Below are positions 13,150 through 20,446 of a DNA stretch of 23,536 bases, in pieces; position 1 is the stretch's first letter; every line of letters begins with the position of its first letter. Source of the stretch: a virus; the IMG/VR virus record IMGVR_UViG_3300031631_000402, positions 1 to 23,536 of that record, one strand, 5' to 3'. The position numbers and the translations under genes are program-made. The notes below the pieces were generated by a model. The model saw only the letters and a program-made list of their open reading frames with translations. It was not told the DNA's origin and did not search any database.

Positions 13150-14363
13150 TAGAATTGTTTTCCTTTGTTTTTTATAATCTCTCTTTGTTTAAAACAGACG
13201 AGGTATTCAAGTATGCTATCCATTCCATTATACAATAACAGATCATCTCTATCCAGTTCATATATCCTATTCAGCTCATTAGATCCGGAAGCTTTAAGGT
13301 AAGGGCTTATGTGGCTGTCATAGTCGGATATACCCAATAATACAAATGCTTGGAATTTTACAGATGTAATTTTAGATCTATTATCTATCATATGAGCGGC
13401 AAGCATTGTATCCCACCACCATCCCAGACATTTCGTTTTAAGTTTGGCAATACTCCACCTCTCTTCAAACTTCATATTGGAAGCTATTTTCTTCAGCCTT
13501 TTGTTTTTTAGAATTTGTATGAGAGGTTCCTTTAGTTTCTTGTTCATCATACAAGCAAAAGTCTCTTTACCGTCTAAGCAAAAAGAAACGCTGACAATGC
13601 GTTGTTTCTTCCTATCCGGTTTAAGTCCGGTCGTTTCGTAATCCCATGCGAGATAACCGCTTCTCGTAGCAAGGTCAAGCATTCTCTTCTTCGCTTCCTT
13701 AGTAGACCTTATTATTTCTACCGTTTCCTCCAGGTCTTCTATTTTAAGGTACCCTGGTTTTACATCTTCCAATGCCAAGGCCGCTTGGATATGTCTTGCG
13801 AAAGATGCTGTGAGGATAGGGTTTTCTTTATGGAGAACAAACTCAGGACTATATGTAGGGCAAACCCAAGCGTCATATTCTCTTAAGGGTATAGTGTACC
13901 CCACCCATCGTGAAATCCCGTCAACACTTTTCTTCCATACATCAAAAAGAATAGATTCCAAAGCAGAGATTCCTAAAGGTATAATGACCTTGGGTTTGAT
14001 TTTTTTAATAGTGCGGAGCAGGTTGGGACGACAACAAGAAGTCATATAAGGTTCCACTCTATCCTCTTCCGGACGACAGGTTATGGAATTAGTAGAGGAG
14101 CAATCCTCCAAGTCAATACCAACCTCCTCCATAATCGCCCGCATCATTTCACCTGATGGTCCGACGAACAGTTCACCTAGCTTGTCTTCTTCTATCCCAG
14201 GAGCCTCACCTATGAATAAAATCTTTCTATCCCCGCTCCCATATACTTCCATTTTGGGTGATAAGCATTTTCGGGATAGTCCGCATTTACCACATTGGGA
14301 AATATTCTTTGGAGTCCCTTTGCTGTTCTTATCATATGCTTGTGGATTAAAGAAGCCTGGCAT
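13149..14363 (-). CDS. Family-4 UDG-like domain fused to a 3'-5' exonuclease (split Pol I proofreading domain)
   Basis: The protein has 404 residues in two domains. Residues 20-195 resemble family-4 uracil-DNA glycosylases: CGKC (C24, C27), F-I-G-E-A-P-G (50-56), a FVGPSG loop, C96-R-P and C110/C111 in iron-sulfur ligand positions, and PLGISALESIL. The usual C-terminal HPS-type motif reads TYSPEFV, so the histidine is missing and base excision is doubtful. Residues 235-400 are a DnaQ-like exonuclease: W-D241-Y-E243-T-T-G-L, N296-M-K-F-E-E, WWWD318 and L-Y378-N-G-M-D382, giving all acidic residues of Exo I-III. It overlaps the polymerase gene by one base, and probably supplies its proofreading. 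The UDG part may detect uracil or tether the complex. Confidence 0.88.
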   Translation of the reverse strand: MPGFFNPQAYDKNSKGTPKNISQCGKCGLSRKCLSPKMEVYGSGDRKILFIGEAPGIEEDKLGELFVGPSGEMMRAIMEEVGIDLEDCSSTNSITCRPEEDRVEPYMTSCCRPNLLRTIKKIKPKVIIPLGISALESILFDVWKKSVDGISRWVGYTIPLREYDAWVCPTYSPEFVLHKENPILTASFARHIQAALALEDVKPGYLKIEDLEETVEIIRSTKEAKKRMLDLATRSGYLAWDYETTGLKPDRKKQRIVSVSFCLDGKETFACMMNKKLKEPLIQILKNKRLKKIASNMKFEERWSIAKLKTKCLGWWWDTMLAAHMIDNRSKITSVKFQAFVLLGISDYDSHISPYLKASGSNELNRIYELDRDDLLLYNGMDSILEYLVCFKQREIIKNKGKQF

Positions 14364-15400
14364 TATTGATCACCGCCTGCTTCAAGAGCCGCAGTGAAAT
14401 GAATGTTGTCAACTTCTACTTTTATTTGGGTATCACTGATGATGGCCTCTCTTGTTCTGCTAACCAAGTCCTTAAGAAATAAAGGATGAATAGAAAAAGT
14501 TAATGGAGGTCCATCATATACAGCTTTTCTTTCTTCCTTAAACCAGCCTTCTTCTTTTCGTGAAGACACTCGGATACTATTGTCATCTAAAGATATAGTA
14601 ACCTGTGAATCCCACCCACCTATGGAAAGTCCTGGAGTGTCCATAATTTCTGCACGAGAAAGAACCTCTGAAAGATTTTTAGGGAAGGTAACCTTATCCC
14701 CATCAACAGACAAAAGATCATCTATCATATCTTTCTTATAGTATTTATCCTCTGAGCAAAGAAGTGACATAACCATTCCGTCCTCTGTTTTCAAATGGAA
14801 CCAACCATGACCATCAATCGCCGCACCTTTAACATCAAAGCGACAAGCAAGGATAAGACTGGTGGCTTGCACCAACACAGATTTTTGTATCTTTGTTTCC
14901 AACTCGCCTCTGAACACTCGATAGGAATCCGTAGCTTCAACTCTATCCTCAGCTATATGGACATGAGTGGTCTTTGGTGCTGTTTTATCTTTACCACATA
15001 TCTGAGCCGCCTGGAGTAATAGTTTTATGAGTTCTTTTGGAACCTTTTTAAACTTTTTGGGTTTGGGCACTTCTTCATAAGGGAGAATAATCTCAGCCAT
15101 CATTTTAACACCTGCTGATCTTCTCTTACCTTTGATTCGAAGCTCACCACCGCGTTCTTCAATCTTTAATATATCGTCTGGGAACCGTTGCAGAACTCTC
15201 AGGAAATCTCCAGCCATTATAGAGCCCGTAATTTCATCACCAAAAGGAGATTTCTGTCTTGTTAGAAATTCCCCGTTAAAGGTTATTAATCTACCATGCT
15301 CAAATACGAAGGTATTGGACTGTTCCAATATAGCATTACTTGTCACGCCGGCTAGGGCGTTTTCTAACCTTTTCAGAACTTCTTGTCTTTTCACTTCCAT
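14363..15400 (-). CDS. DNA polymerase sliding clamp (DnaN-like)
   Basis: The protein has 345 residues, near the length of bacterial beta clamps (about 366). The mid-domain segment HIAEDRVEATDSYRVFRGEL matches the beta clamp signature in which (A)TDSYRL sits on the strand after domain 2 begins. The repeated strand-rich layout also fits a three-domain clamp. AAGGAG lies before the ATG at 15400, and the stop overlaps the UDG-exonuclease start (TAATG). The clamp would be loaded by the clamp loader at 8923-10956 and hold the split polymerase on DNA. The sequence is divergent, so the assignment depends on this signature and on context. Confidence 0.8.
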   Translation of the reverse strand: MEVKRQEVLKRLENALAGVTSNAILEQSNTFVFEHGRLITFNGEFLTRQKSPFGDEITGSIMAGDFLRVLQRFPDDILKIEERGGELRIKGKRRSAGVKMMAEIILPYEEVPKPKKFKKVPKELIKLLLQAAQICGKDKTAPKTTHVHIAEDRVEATDSYRVFRGELETKIQKSVLVQATSLILACRFDVKGAAIDGHGWFHLKTEDGMVMSLLCSEDKYYKKDMIDDLLSVDGDKVTFPKNLSEVLSRAEIMDTPGLSIGGWDSQVTISLDDNSIRVSSRKEEGWFKEERKAVYDGPPLTFSIHPLFLKDLVSRTREAIISDTQIKVEVDNIHFTAALEAGGDQ

Positions 15401-15545
15401 TTTTCTTTCTCCTTAATTTTATAATGTTTTGAAAATCTTTGGCTTGTTCATCTTTTTCATTCTTAGCATAATGGTAAGAGATAAGAACATTTTCTATTCT
15501 TTCACCTTTAGGAAGAAATATTTTTCCTGCTAGAAATATCTTCAT
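15336..15545 (-). CDS. Small protein resembling the missing N-terminus of phage DpdA, 69 aa
   Basis: The start at 15545 overlaps the DpdA-like stop (ATGA) and has AGGAGG eight bases upstream, so it is surely translated. The first 30 residues (MKIFLAG ... NVLISYHYAKN) look to me like the first strands of phage DpdA/TGT-like proteins, in which a similar MxxFLAG...ILxSYYY segment normally precedes the LDSGAF motif. The DpdA-like gene just upstream begins almost at that motif and lacks this segment. The rest is a basic tail (RRKKNGSEKTRSSEKVRKR) that overlaps the clamp gene by 65 bases. An alternative is a truncated nucleoside deoxyribosyltransferase-like start (MKIxLAG), but no later motif supports it. 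Confidence 0.6.
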   Translation of the reverse strand: MKIFLAGKIFLPKGERIENVLISYHYAKNEKDEQAKDFQNIIKLRRKKNGSEKTRSSEKVRKRPSRRDK

Positions 15546-16495
15546 AGTAATTTCCTCCTGCCACCGTGTTTGAAAGGTCTTGGCCAATCCAGACGCTTCT
15601 CCACTGATTCATAATAATGTTTGTTGACATGACATCTCCATTCAATAGAATTGGAAACACCAGGCACTACTATTTCTTCAATAACAAGATGGTCTTCGTT
15701 CCTTTCATATATATTTTCGTGGACTGCATCATGCTTGTATTTTAGATCTTCTTTTCTGTATTTAGATTTACCAAACTCACTCCCTGCTATTGCAAGATAG
15801 TTGTCTAATACTCTTCTCATATGCTTGGAGAGGAATGAGTAATGATTTCCTTTCTCTTTAGCAGACTTTCCTATTTTAGAAGAGAAGAAAACACATTGAG
15901 GAGAGTTTAAGAAATCCCATCCCCCGTCTTGTTTTCTATGTGGAATAAGAACAGTTCCATATATGGCAAATTTAAGCCATGAAGCTGAGTCGCATGAATA
16001 CCAAGGGTATCTAACCATTAAAGGAATGGACGTGACAGCAAAGCCATGAAACTTACAAAGGGGCATACCATCCTTATCACAAATATGTTTCATGCAAGAG
16101 TCCAACCATAAACGGCGGAGACCTGAAGAGCAATCATTGGCAGGGGATATACCTAAATAAGGCACACCATATTCCATATACCTTTCCAACCATTTGAAAT
16201 CATCGTTTTGATGAAAAACAGGAACCACCTTTTCTTTAGGCAGTCCTGCTTTAATCATTCGCTTGTAATTTTTCCAACCCTCTTTACAAGCTTCATCAAT
16301 ATTATTTTTGGTGAGGGATAAACGATCTCCAGGACTTCCAGGTATGACATCAAGTGCTACGATTATATCCAATTCATCTAAATACTCAAAGCAGAAAGAT
16401 ATATACTTTTTCAGATTGACTTTGCCTCCATTGTTCCATACGGAGAAAGCCCCGGAGTCAATCATTAAAGTATTTGGATTAAAATCTATAGACAT
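15542..16495 (-). CDS. dpdA: Phage DpdA-like 7-deazaguanine DNA transglycosylase (TGT paralogue)
   Basis: The protein has 317 residues. The TIM-barrel TGT-related signature is clear: M-I-D13-S-G-A-F-S-V-W, A-L-D49-V-I-P-G, V-F-H-Q, LGISPAND, K-F-H150-G-F-A-V-T-S and R-Y-P-W-Y-S-C-D169-S-A-S-W-L. The last is a hallmark of phage DpdA and carries the probable nucleophile Asp. D13 in DSGAF corresponds to the base-binding Asp of TGT. DpdA swaps guanine in DNA for a 7-deazaguanine base. The chain starts only ten residues before DSGAF; the expected first strand seems to be in the next small gene. The start overlaps QueF by ten bases, with AAGGA upstream. Confidence 0.88.
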   Translation of the reverse strand: MSIDFNPNTLMIDSGAFSVWNNGGKVNLKKYISFCFEYLDELDIIVALDVIPGSPGDRLSLTKNNIDEACKEGWKNYKRMIKAGLPKEKVVPVFHQNDDFKWLERYMEYGVPYLGISPANDCSSGLRRLWLDSCMKHICDKDGMPLCKFHGFAVTSIPLMVRYPWYSCDSASWLKFAIYGTVLIPHRKQDGGWDFLNSPQCVFFSSKIGKSAKEKGNHYSFLSKHMRRVLDNYLAIAGSEFGKSKYRKEDLKYKHDAVHENIYERNEDHLVIEEIVVPGVSNSIEWRCHVNKHYYESVEKRLDWPRPFKHGGRRKLL

Positions 16496-16959
16496 TTGTG
16501 TATATCCTTGGTAATTTCATACCCGTATTCTTCACTATACTCTGCTGTGACGGTGATGGATAAAGCACCACGAGGGGCAAAGGTGGCTTTCACTACCATT
16601 TGAAGTGGTTCACATTTATGAACAAAATCACGAAGAATTTTATTAGTGATGGATTCCATAAAAGCCCCAAAGTTTCGATAAGCGAAAAAGTATAATTTGA
16701 TACTCTTACTTTCCAGACAAAGTTTATTAGGAACATATACGACTTGAATATGAGCAAAATCTGGTTGTCCTGTTTTTGGGCAAAGAGAAGTAAACTCAGG
16801 GAAATTCAAATCCACATGGTATTGTGAATCCTTATTCCTGTTTGGAAATGTTTCCAGCATAAGCATATTTGGATCTTTATACTTATAATCTGTTTCGTTC
16901 GTCCCCAATGATTTTAATTCAGAGACATCATCAATGTTAGCTTTACCTTTTTCAGTCAT
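16486..16959 (-). CDS. queF: NADPH-dependent 7-cyano-7-deazaguanine reductase (unimodular QueF)
   Basis: The protein has 157 residues, the size of type I QueF such as the B. subtilis enzyme. F-T-S-L-C60-P-K-T-G-Q-P-D67-F has the catalytic Cys and Asp. The NADPH-binding family motif E83-S-K-S-I-K-L-Y is intact, which separates it from QueF-like amidinotransferases that lack it. The glutamate that binds substrate is kept (E102), but the neighbouring histidine of B. subtilis QueF (FHE) is methionine here (F-M101-E). It should reduce preQ0 to preQ1. AAAGGAG lies before the ATG, one base after the FolE stop. It points to preQ1 as the base given to DpdA. Confidence 0.9.
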   Translation of the reverse strand: MTEKGKANIDDVSELKSLGTNETDYKYKDPNMLMLETFPNRNKDSQYHVDLNFPEFTSLCPKTGQPDFAHIQVVYVPNKLCLESKSIKLYFFAYRNFGAFMESITNKILRDFVHKCEPLQMVVKATFAPRGALSITVTAEYSEEYGYEITKDIHKCL

Positions 16960-16960
16960 C

Positions 16961-17932
16961 TTATGCTCCTTTGATTAAACTTAAAAATTCCTGGCGGGTT
17001 GCTGGGTCCGTTTTAAAGTCCCCTAGCAGGCTTGATGTAACCATTACAGAGGATTGCTTTTCTACACCTCGGGCTACCATACAAAAGTGCTTAGCCTCTA
17101 TCATACAAGCCGCCCCTAAAGGTTCCAAATGCTCCATAAGAGCTTCGGATATTTGGCTTGTTAGTCTTTCTTGGATTTGTAGCCGTCTAGCAAAGATTTC
17201 AAGGATCCGTGCCAGCTTTGATATTCCTATCACTTTCCCATTAGGGATATATGCGATATGGGCGACACCAAAGAATGGTTGCATGTGGTGTTCGCAGGTG
17301 GAATAGAATTCAATGTTCTTCAGGATAACCATTTCATCGCTAGAGTCATCTTTAAACACTTTTAGAACATCCTCTACTTTTTTATGGTACCCTCCATATA
17401 ATCTTCCCCAAGATTTAACTACACGGTCTGGGGTTTCGAGGAGACCTTCACGCTTTGGATCATCTCCTATGAATTCTAAAATACGTCTGACGTTTTCTGT
17501 TGGAGCAGTTTCGTCTTGGAGACCTTCCCAAGGGAACACAATCCATTCACCTTTCTTAATATCTGTCAGACATGAAACTAGATCAAAGAATGGTTTGTTG
17601 TGTTTGTCTTTGTATTGTTTCTTGGTTGCTCCTGAATCCACAATGTCATCAAAGATAATATCTGCGTTTTCAGGACTTTTCATGACAAGGACATCTTTTA
17701 GGAAGAGAGCTTTGACCATAGAAGCTACATATACACCGCCCCTAGGTACACCATAAATTTTAAGAGGGCGAAAACAATCACCATCTATGTTATCCATATC
17801 CCAATCGTCTTCCAGATCCACTTCCTCCCTCGCTTGGCTCACCATTAGTTTTATGGCTGTTATAGTTTCGTCCCAAGTAAGATGCCTCATCTTACGTCCA
17901 GGATCTTTTGTGTTTGTAGTGATAGTTTCCAT
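16961..17932 (-). CDS. folE: Phosphoribosyltransferase-GTP cyclohydrolase I fusion (FolE)
   Basis: The protein has 323 residues. Residues 18-130 form a type I phosphoribosyltransferase: Y-G-V-P-R-G-G-V (60-67) and the PRPP loop [12 protein letters not shown] (92-103), closest to the xanthine/guanine type. WIVFPWE (130-136) links to GTP cyclohydrolase I (140-323) with zinc ligands C213, H216 (in CEHH) and C284 (HFCMVARG), and [15 protein letters not shown]. FolE opens GTP to dihydroneopterin triphosphate, the first step to preQ0. The fused transferase might salvage guanine into the GTP pool or handle a deazapurine. AAAGGAG before the ATG at 17932 sets the start, with 46 bases of overlap with queE; a Met at 17890 makes ATGA with the queE stop but has a poor ribosome site. 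Confidence 0.92.
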   Translation of the reverse strand: METITTNTKDPGRKMRHLTWDETITAIKLMVSQAREEVDLEDDWDMDNIDGDCFRPLKIYGVPRGGVYVASMVKALFLKDVLVMKSPENADIIFDDIVDSGATKKQYKDKHNKPFFDLVSCLTDIKKGEWIVFPWEGLQDETAPTENVRRILEFIGDDPKREGLLETPDRVVKSWGRLYGGYHKKVEDVLKVFKDDSSDEMVILKNIEFYSTCEHHMQPFFGVAHIAYIPNGKVIGISKLARILEIFARRLQIQERLTSQISEALMEHLEPLGAACMIEAKHFCMVARGVEKQSSVMVTSSLLGDFKTDPATRQEFLSLIKGA

Positions 17933-18525
17933 GTTGGATTCTCCTTTATAAAATTAATAGCTGGAAGGACATCTTCCGAGCAGGGTTGAATATAATAATG
18001 ACGAAACCTGTTTCCAAGTTTGACCGGTAGTTCTTTGAGCATTTCAATATCAGCTTCCGGATCCAAAACAACTTTTAATTCATCTCCACACCACTTTGGA
18101 TCGTCAAAATACAGAGAACAATCTTCAATGGATAATTTGGGAGATACCGTCGTCCAGAAATGACAAGAAGCCCTGACGTCTTTGATGATGGAATCTGCAG
18201 AAGCTCTTCCATTAGTTTCCATGGTTATTATATTGTGAGGAAAGTAATGGTTTAGAACTCTTACAAGTGATGGATAATTTTGTAAAGTAGGTTCGCCTCC
18301 TGTTAAGACAAAAATAACATCTTGAGCATTCGCTACCTCTTTCAACAGAGAGACAATTTCTTTCTCTATGTGAAGCACGTCCATTTTTCTTTTTACAGAA
18401 AAATCTGTATCACACCAAGAACAATTAAGATTACATCCAGCAAGCCTGATGAAAATCGCAGGCCATCCTGTGAAGTATCCTTCACCTTGGATAGAATAAA
18501 ATATTTCGTTTATATCATATAACAT
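17887..18525 (-). CDS. queE: 7-carboxy-7-deazaguanine synthase QueE (radical SAM)
   Basis: The protein has 212 residues. C31-N-L-N-C35-S-W-C38-D-T is the CX3CX2C cluster that binds the iron-sulfur centre used with S-adenosylmethionine. SIQGEG (11-16) near the N-terminus and LTGGEPTLQ (74-82) are both typical of QueE. The enzyme converts 6-carboxytetrahydropterin to 7-carboxy-7-deazaguanine. Length is normal. It overlaps queD by 16 bases and the folE fusion by 46 bases, so the genes are expressed together. Confidence 0.95.
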   Translation of the reverse strand: MLYDINEIFYSIQGEGYFTGWPAIFIRLAGCNLNCSWCDTDFSVKRKMDVLHIEKEIVSLLKEVANAQDVIFVLTGGEPTLQNYPSLVRVLNHYFPHNIITMETNGRASADSIIKDVRASCHFWTTVSPKLSIEDCSLYFDDPKWCGDELKVVLDPEADIEMLKELPVKLGNRFRHYYIQPCSEDVLPAINFIKENPTWKLSLQTQKILDVR

Positions 18526-18923
18526 GCGACATTTCCTTCCGATTCTTGAACGGTTACTTTGTAGACTTTTGGGCGATCTTCGTAAGAGGTTTTGTTTGGA
18601 ATAAGCTCCATTGAATCATTACCCCAATCATCCCATTGTTGGTTTATTTTAGTCTGGACTGAATTACAAATCCACTTAGCTATGTTCTCAGCTGTGGGGT
18701 TGACACTAACCACCTCATTAATATTAGCGTGGTCAAGTCTGTTGACAACCTCTTTAATGTGTTTGAAGTCTATGAGCATACCATTTATATCCAAACAAGA
18801 ACCCTCAACGGAAACGTGGATAATCCAGTTATGCCCGTGAAGATTTTCACAAGGAGATTTATAAGATAAACCTAAACGATGGGCTCCGGCTACTTCACAT
18901 CTTTTTGTAAGTTGGTATTTCAT
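18510..18923 (-). CDS. queD: 6-carboxytetrahydropterin synthase QueD
   Basis: The protein has 137 residues. Zinc ligands are H15 (AGAHRL), H29 and H31 (LHGHNW). The catalytic Cys is C25 in SPCENLHGH. L-D-H65-A-N-I-N and N-P-T-A-E79-N complete the family pattern of the PTPS/QueD fold. QueD turns dihydroneopterin triphosphate from FolE into 6-carboxytetrahydropterin. The start overlaps the queC stop as ATGA with GGAGG upstream. Confidence 0.95.
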   Translation of the reverse strand: MKYQLTKRCEVAGAHRLGLSYKSPCENLHGHNWIIHVSVEGSCLDINGMLIDFKHIKEVVNRLDHANINEVVSVNPTAENIAKWICNSVQTKINQQWDDWGNDSMELIPNKTSYEDRPKVYKVTVQESEGNVACYMI

Positions 18924-19597
18924 TGGTTACCTCCGTCATACATTATTGGATCTGTTGTATTTAGATTTCTAAAAGCCTCCAGGCGTTCTTGGCAGGCCCC
19001 GCACTTACCACAAGCTAGTGGTTGATCTTTATAGCACGTCCTTGTGAACTGATAAGGAACTTTGTGATTCAGCCCCCATTTAAGGATATCTGTTTTATCC
19101 ATATTAAGGAAAGGAGCTTCTAAGACCACTCCTCCGTCTGTGGCGTCTTGTATAGCCTTAGCCATGGAGCGAAAGAATTCAGGACGGCAGTCAGGATATA
19201 TAGCATGGTCTCCTGAGTGTATTCCTAACGCCACAAATGGAGCTTTCCGGGATTCAGCTATGCCGGCGAGTATTGAAGCAAATATCATATTTCGTCCTGG
19301 GACGACAGTTGATTTCATGTTTTCTGATTCGTAGTGTCCTTCTGGAATATCTCCTCCGGATTTTAAAAGGCTGGAGGATAGGGCAGAGCCCACCTCTTCA
19401 AGATTAATTTGGATAAATTCTACATCATTTTCTTTGCAAAGTTTTTCAGCACATGCCAGTTCATACTTATTATGTTTAGAACCATATGAGAACCCAACGG
19501 CTAGAACATTGCCATATACCGTTTGGGCAAAAGAAAGAAGCGTTCCACTATCCATCCCTCCTGAAAGTGAGATCACGCATTGTATAGGTTTTTTCAT
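18920..19597 (-). CDS. queC: 7-cyano-7-deazaguanine (preQ0) synthase QueC
   Basis: The protein has 225 residues. The ATP-pyrophosphatase P-loop is S12-G-G-M-D-S17. VVPGRNMIF (98-106) is the second family motif. The zinc site is C188, C196, C199 and C202 (ACGKCGAC). QueC converts the carboxylate of CDG to the nitrile of preQ0 with ATP and ammonia. No glutaminase-like Gat domain is fused, unlike the Gat-QueC of phages such as 9g that make archaeosine-like bases. It is the first gene of the deazaguanine operon, has AGAGG before the ATG, and is preceded by a hairpin and a putative promoter. Confidence 0.96.
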   Translation of the reverse strand: MKKPIQCVISLSGGMDSGTLLSFAQTVYGNVLAVGFSYGSKHNKYELACAEKLCKENDVEFIQINLEEVGSALSSSLLKSGGDIPEGHYESENMKSTVVPGRNMIFASILAGIAESRKAPFVALGIHSGDHAIYPDCRPEFFRSMAKAIQDATDGGVVLEAPFLNMDKTDILKWGLNHKVPYQFTRTCYKDQPLACGKCGACQERLEAFRNLNTTDPIMYDGGNQ

Positions 19598-19627
19598 GTT
19601 TACCTCTTTAAAGTTAATAAGAGAAAG

Positions 19628-19675
19628 CGGTTCCTGTCCTTATATTATCGTTATGACAACACAGAACAGGAACCG
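19628..19675 (-). promoter_or_regulatory. Long inverted repeat ahead of queC
   Basis: Arms of 13 bases (19628-19640 and 19663-19675) match except for one G-T position and enclose a 22-base loop. The element fills most of the gap between the acidic gene stop and queC. No long U-run follows, so termination is not obvious. It may be an operator, an attenuator-like stem or a weak terminator; the repeated promoter-like motif lies in its loop. Confidence 0.55.
19641..19653 (-). promoter_or_regulatory. Candidate promoter motif, copy 1 (ahead of queC)
   Basis: The minus strand reads TAACGATAATATA, identical over 13 bases to a motif at 20390-20402. It lies 44 bases before the queC start, in one of the only two larger intergenic gaps. 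The AT-rich core resembles a -10 box; no clear -35 box is seen. Confidence 0.45.
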
Positions 19676-19687
19676 ACAGGGGTGGAG

Positions 19688-20338
19688 TTATTTTTTCTTA
19701 AAAGAAAGTCTTTTGTCTTTCTCTACCAGGAGAGTTTCAAAAGAACAATATTTTGGATTCTTACCGTCCGACAGATGTGTCCGGATAGTAGACTCCGAAG
19801 CGTCTTCAACTACTTCCAAGACTGCTTCAACTACTTCTTCGCGAGTTAAACCTTTCTTAGATTTAGAAATCGCTTTGGTAATGGCTTCAACCACAAGACG
19901 TTTTTTCTCCTTACGAGGAGTTTTTGGTGTGGAGCTTTTGGTTGCTTCCGGTTTAGCTTTGCCTTTGCCTTTCTTTTTGGGAACATCTTCTTCTTCCCAA
20001 TCGTCATCATCATCACCAGCTTCAGCATCATCTGAATCGTCTGGATCATCATCATCATCACCAGCGTCATCATCATCGCCTTCAGGATCACTGGCATTGT
20101 CTTCGTCGCCATCATCATCATCTTCTTCTTCTGAGTCTCCGTCGCCTTCGTCAGCTGAGAGTTCAAAACCAAGACTTTCCAGATACTCCGTTTCGTCATC
20201 CGTGAGGACAACATCTTCTGGAATACCTTCTTCTTCCAGTCCTGCAATTAACTTCTTTTCTGCTCTTTCAGCAGATACCTTTCCTGGACATTTGATGTCC
20301 AACTTTTCCATCAGTGCTACAATTTCTGACTTTTTCAT
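19688..20338 (-). CDS. Acidic protein with basic linker and possible winged-helix C-terminus
   Basis: The protein has 216 residues and no family I recognise. Residues 1-60 are helical and charged. Residues 62-115 are almost entirely D/E/S/G/A (runs such as EEEDDDDGDEDN). Residues 118-145 are basic (KKKGKGKAKPEATK). Residues 146-216 could form a small winged helix (GLTREEVVEAVLEVV, then SESTIRTHLSDG as a possible recognition helix). The acidic-plus-basic design recalls the SSB tail. AAAAGGAG precedes the ATG. It is a single gene flanked by the two main intergenic gaps, each with the same promoter-like motif, so it may be expressed on its own. DNA binding or a histone/DNA-mimic role is possible but not shown. 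Confidence 0.7.
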   Translation of the reverse strand: MKKSEIVALMEKLDIKCPGKVSAERAEKKLIAGLEEEGIPEDVVLTDDETEYLESLGFELSADEGDGDSEEEDDDDGDEDNASDPEGDDDDAGDDDDDPDDSDDAEAGDDDDDWEEEDVPKKKGKGKAKPEATKSSTPKTPRKEKKRLVVEAITKAISKSKKGLTREEVVEAVLEVVEDASESTIRTHLSDGKNPKYCSFETLLVEKDKRLSFKKK

Positions 20339-20389
20339 CTTTGGCTCCTTTTTGGTTGCCGGTTATTATTGTACTATTACCTTCTATAC

Positions 20390-20402
20390 TATATTATCGT
20401 TA
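20390..20402 (-). promoter_or_regulatory. Candidate promoter motif, copy 2 (ahead of the acidic gene)
   Basis: The 13-base motif TAACGATAATATA on the minus strand lies 52 bases before the acidic gene start and about 45 bases after the helicase stop. It is identical to copy 1. The surrounding gap (20339-20446) shows no ORF, and no clear terminator beyond a weak CCCG/CGGG stem at about 20409-20424. Confidence 0.45.
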
Positions 20403-20446
20403 CGAGTCCCGTTCGTCAGCGGGGGATTTAAAACTCTTTTTAATAT

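Noticed and set aside
15336-15545. Nucleoside 2-deoxyribosyltransferase
   Set aside because: Only the MKIFLAG start fits; the later catalytic motifs are absent, and the DpdA N-terminus explanation fits the neighbour better.
16486-16959. QueF-like amidinotransferase making archaeosine
   Set aside because: The NADPH-binding motif ESKSIKLY is intact, which those enzymes lack.
19628-19675. Rho-independent terminator
   Set aside because: The stem is long, but the following minus-strand bases are mixed pyrimidines and A, not a U-tract; kept only as a regulatory inverted repeat.
19598-19690. preQ1 riboswitch ahead of queC
   Set aside because: The gap holds a simple long stem with an AT-rich loop and does not show the preQ1-I pattern of a small stem followed by an A-rich tail pairing into the loop.
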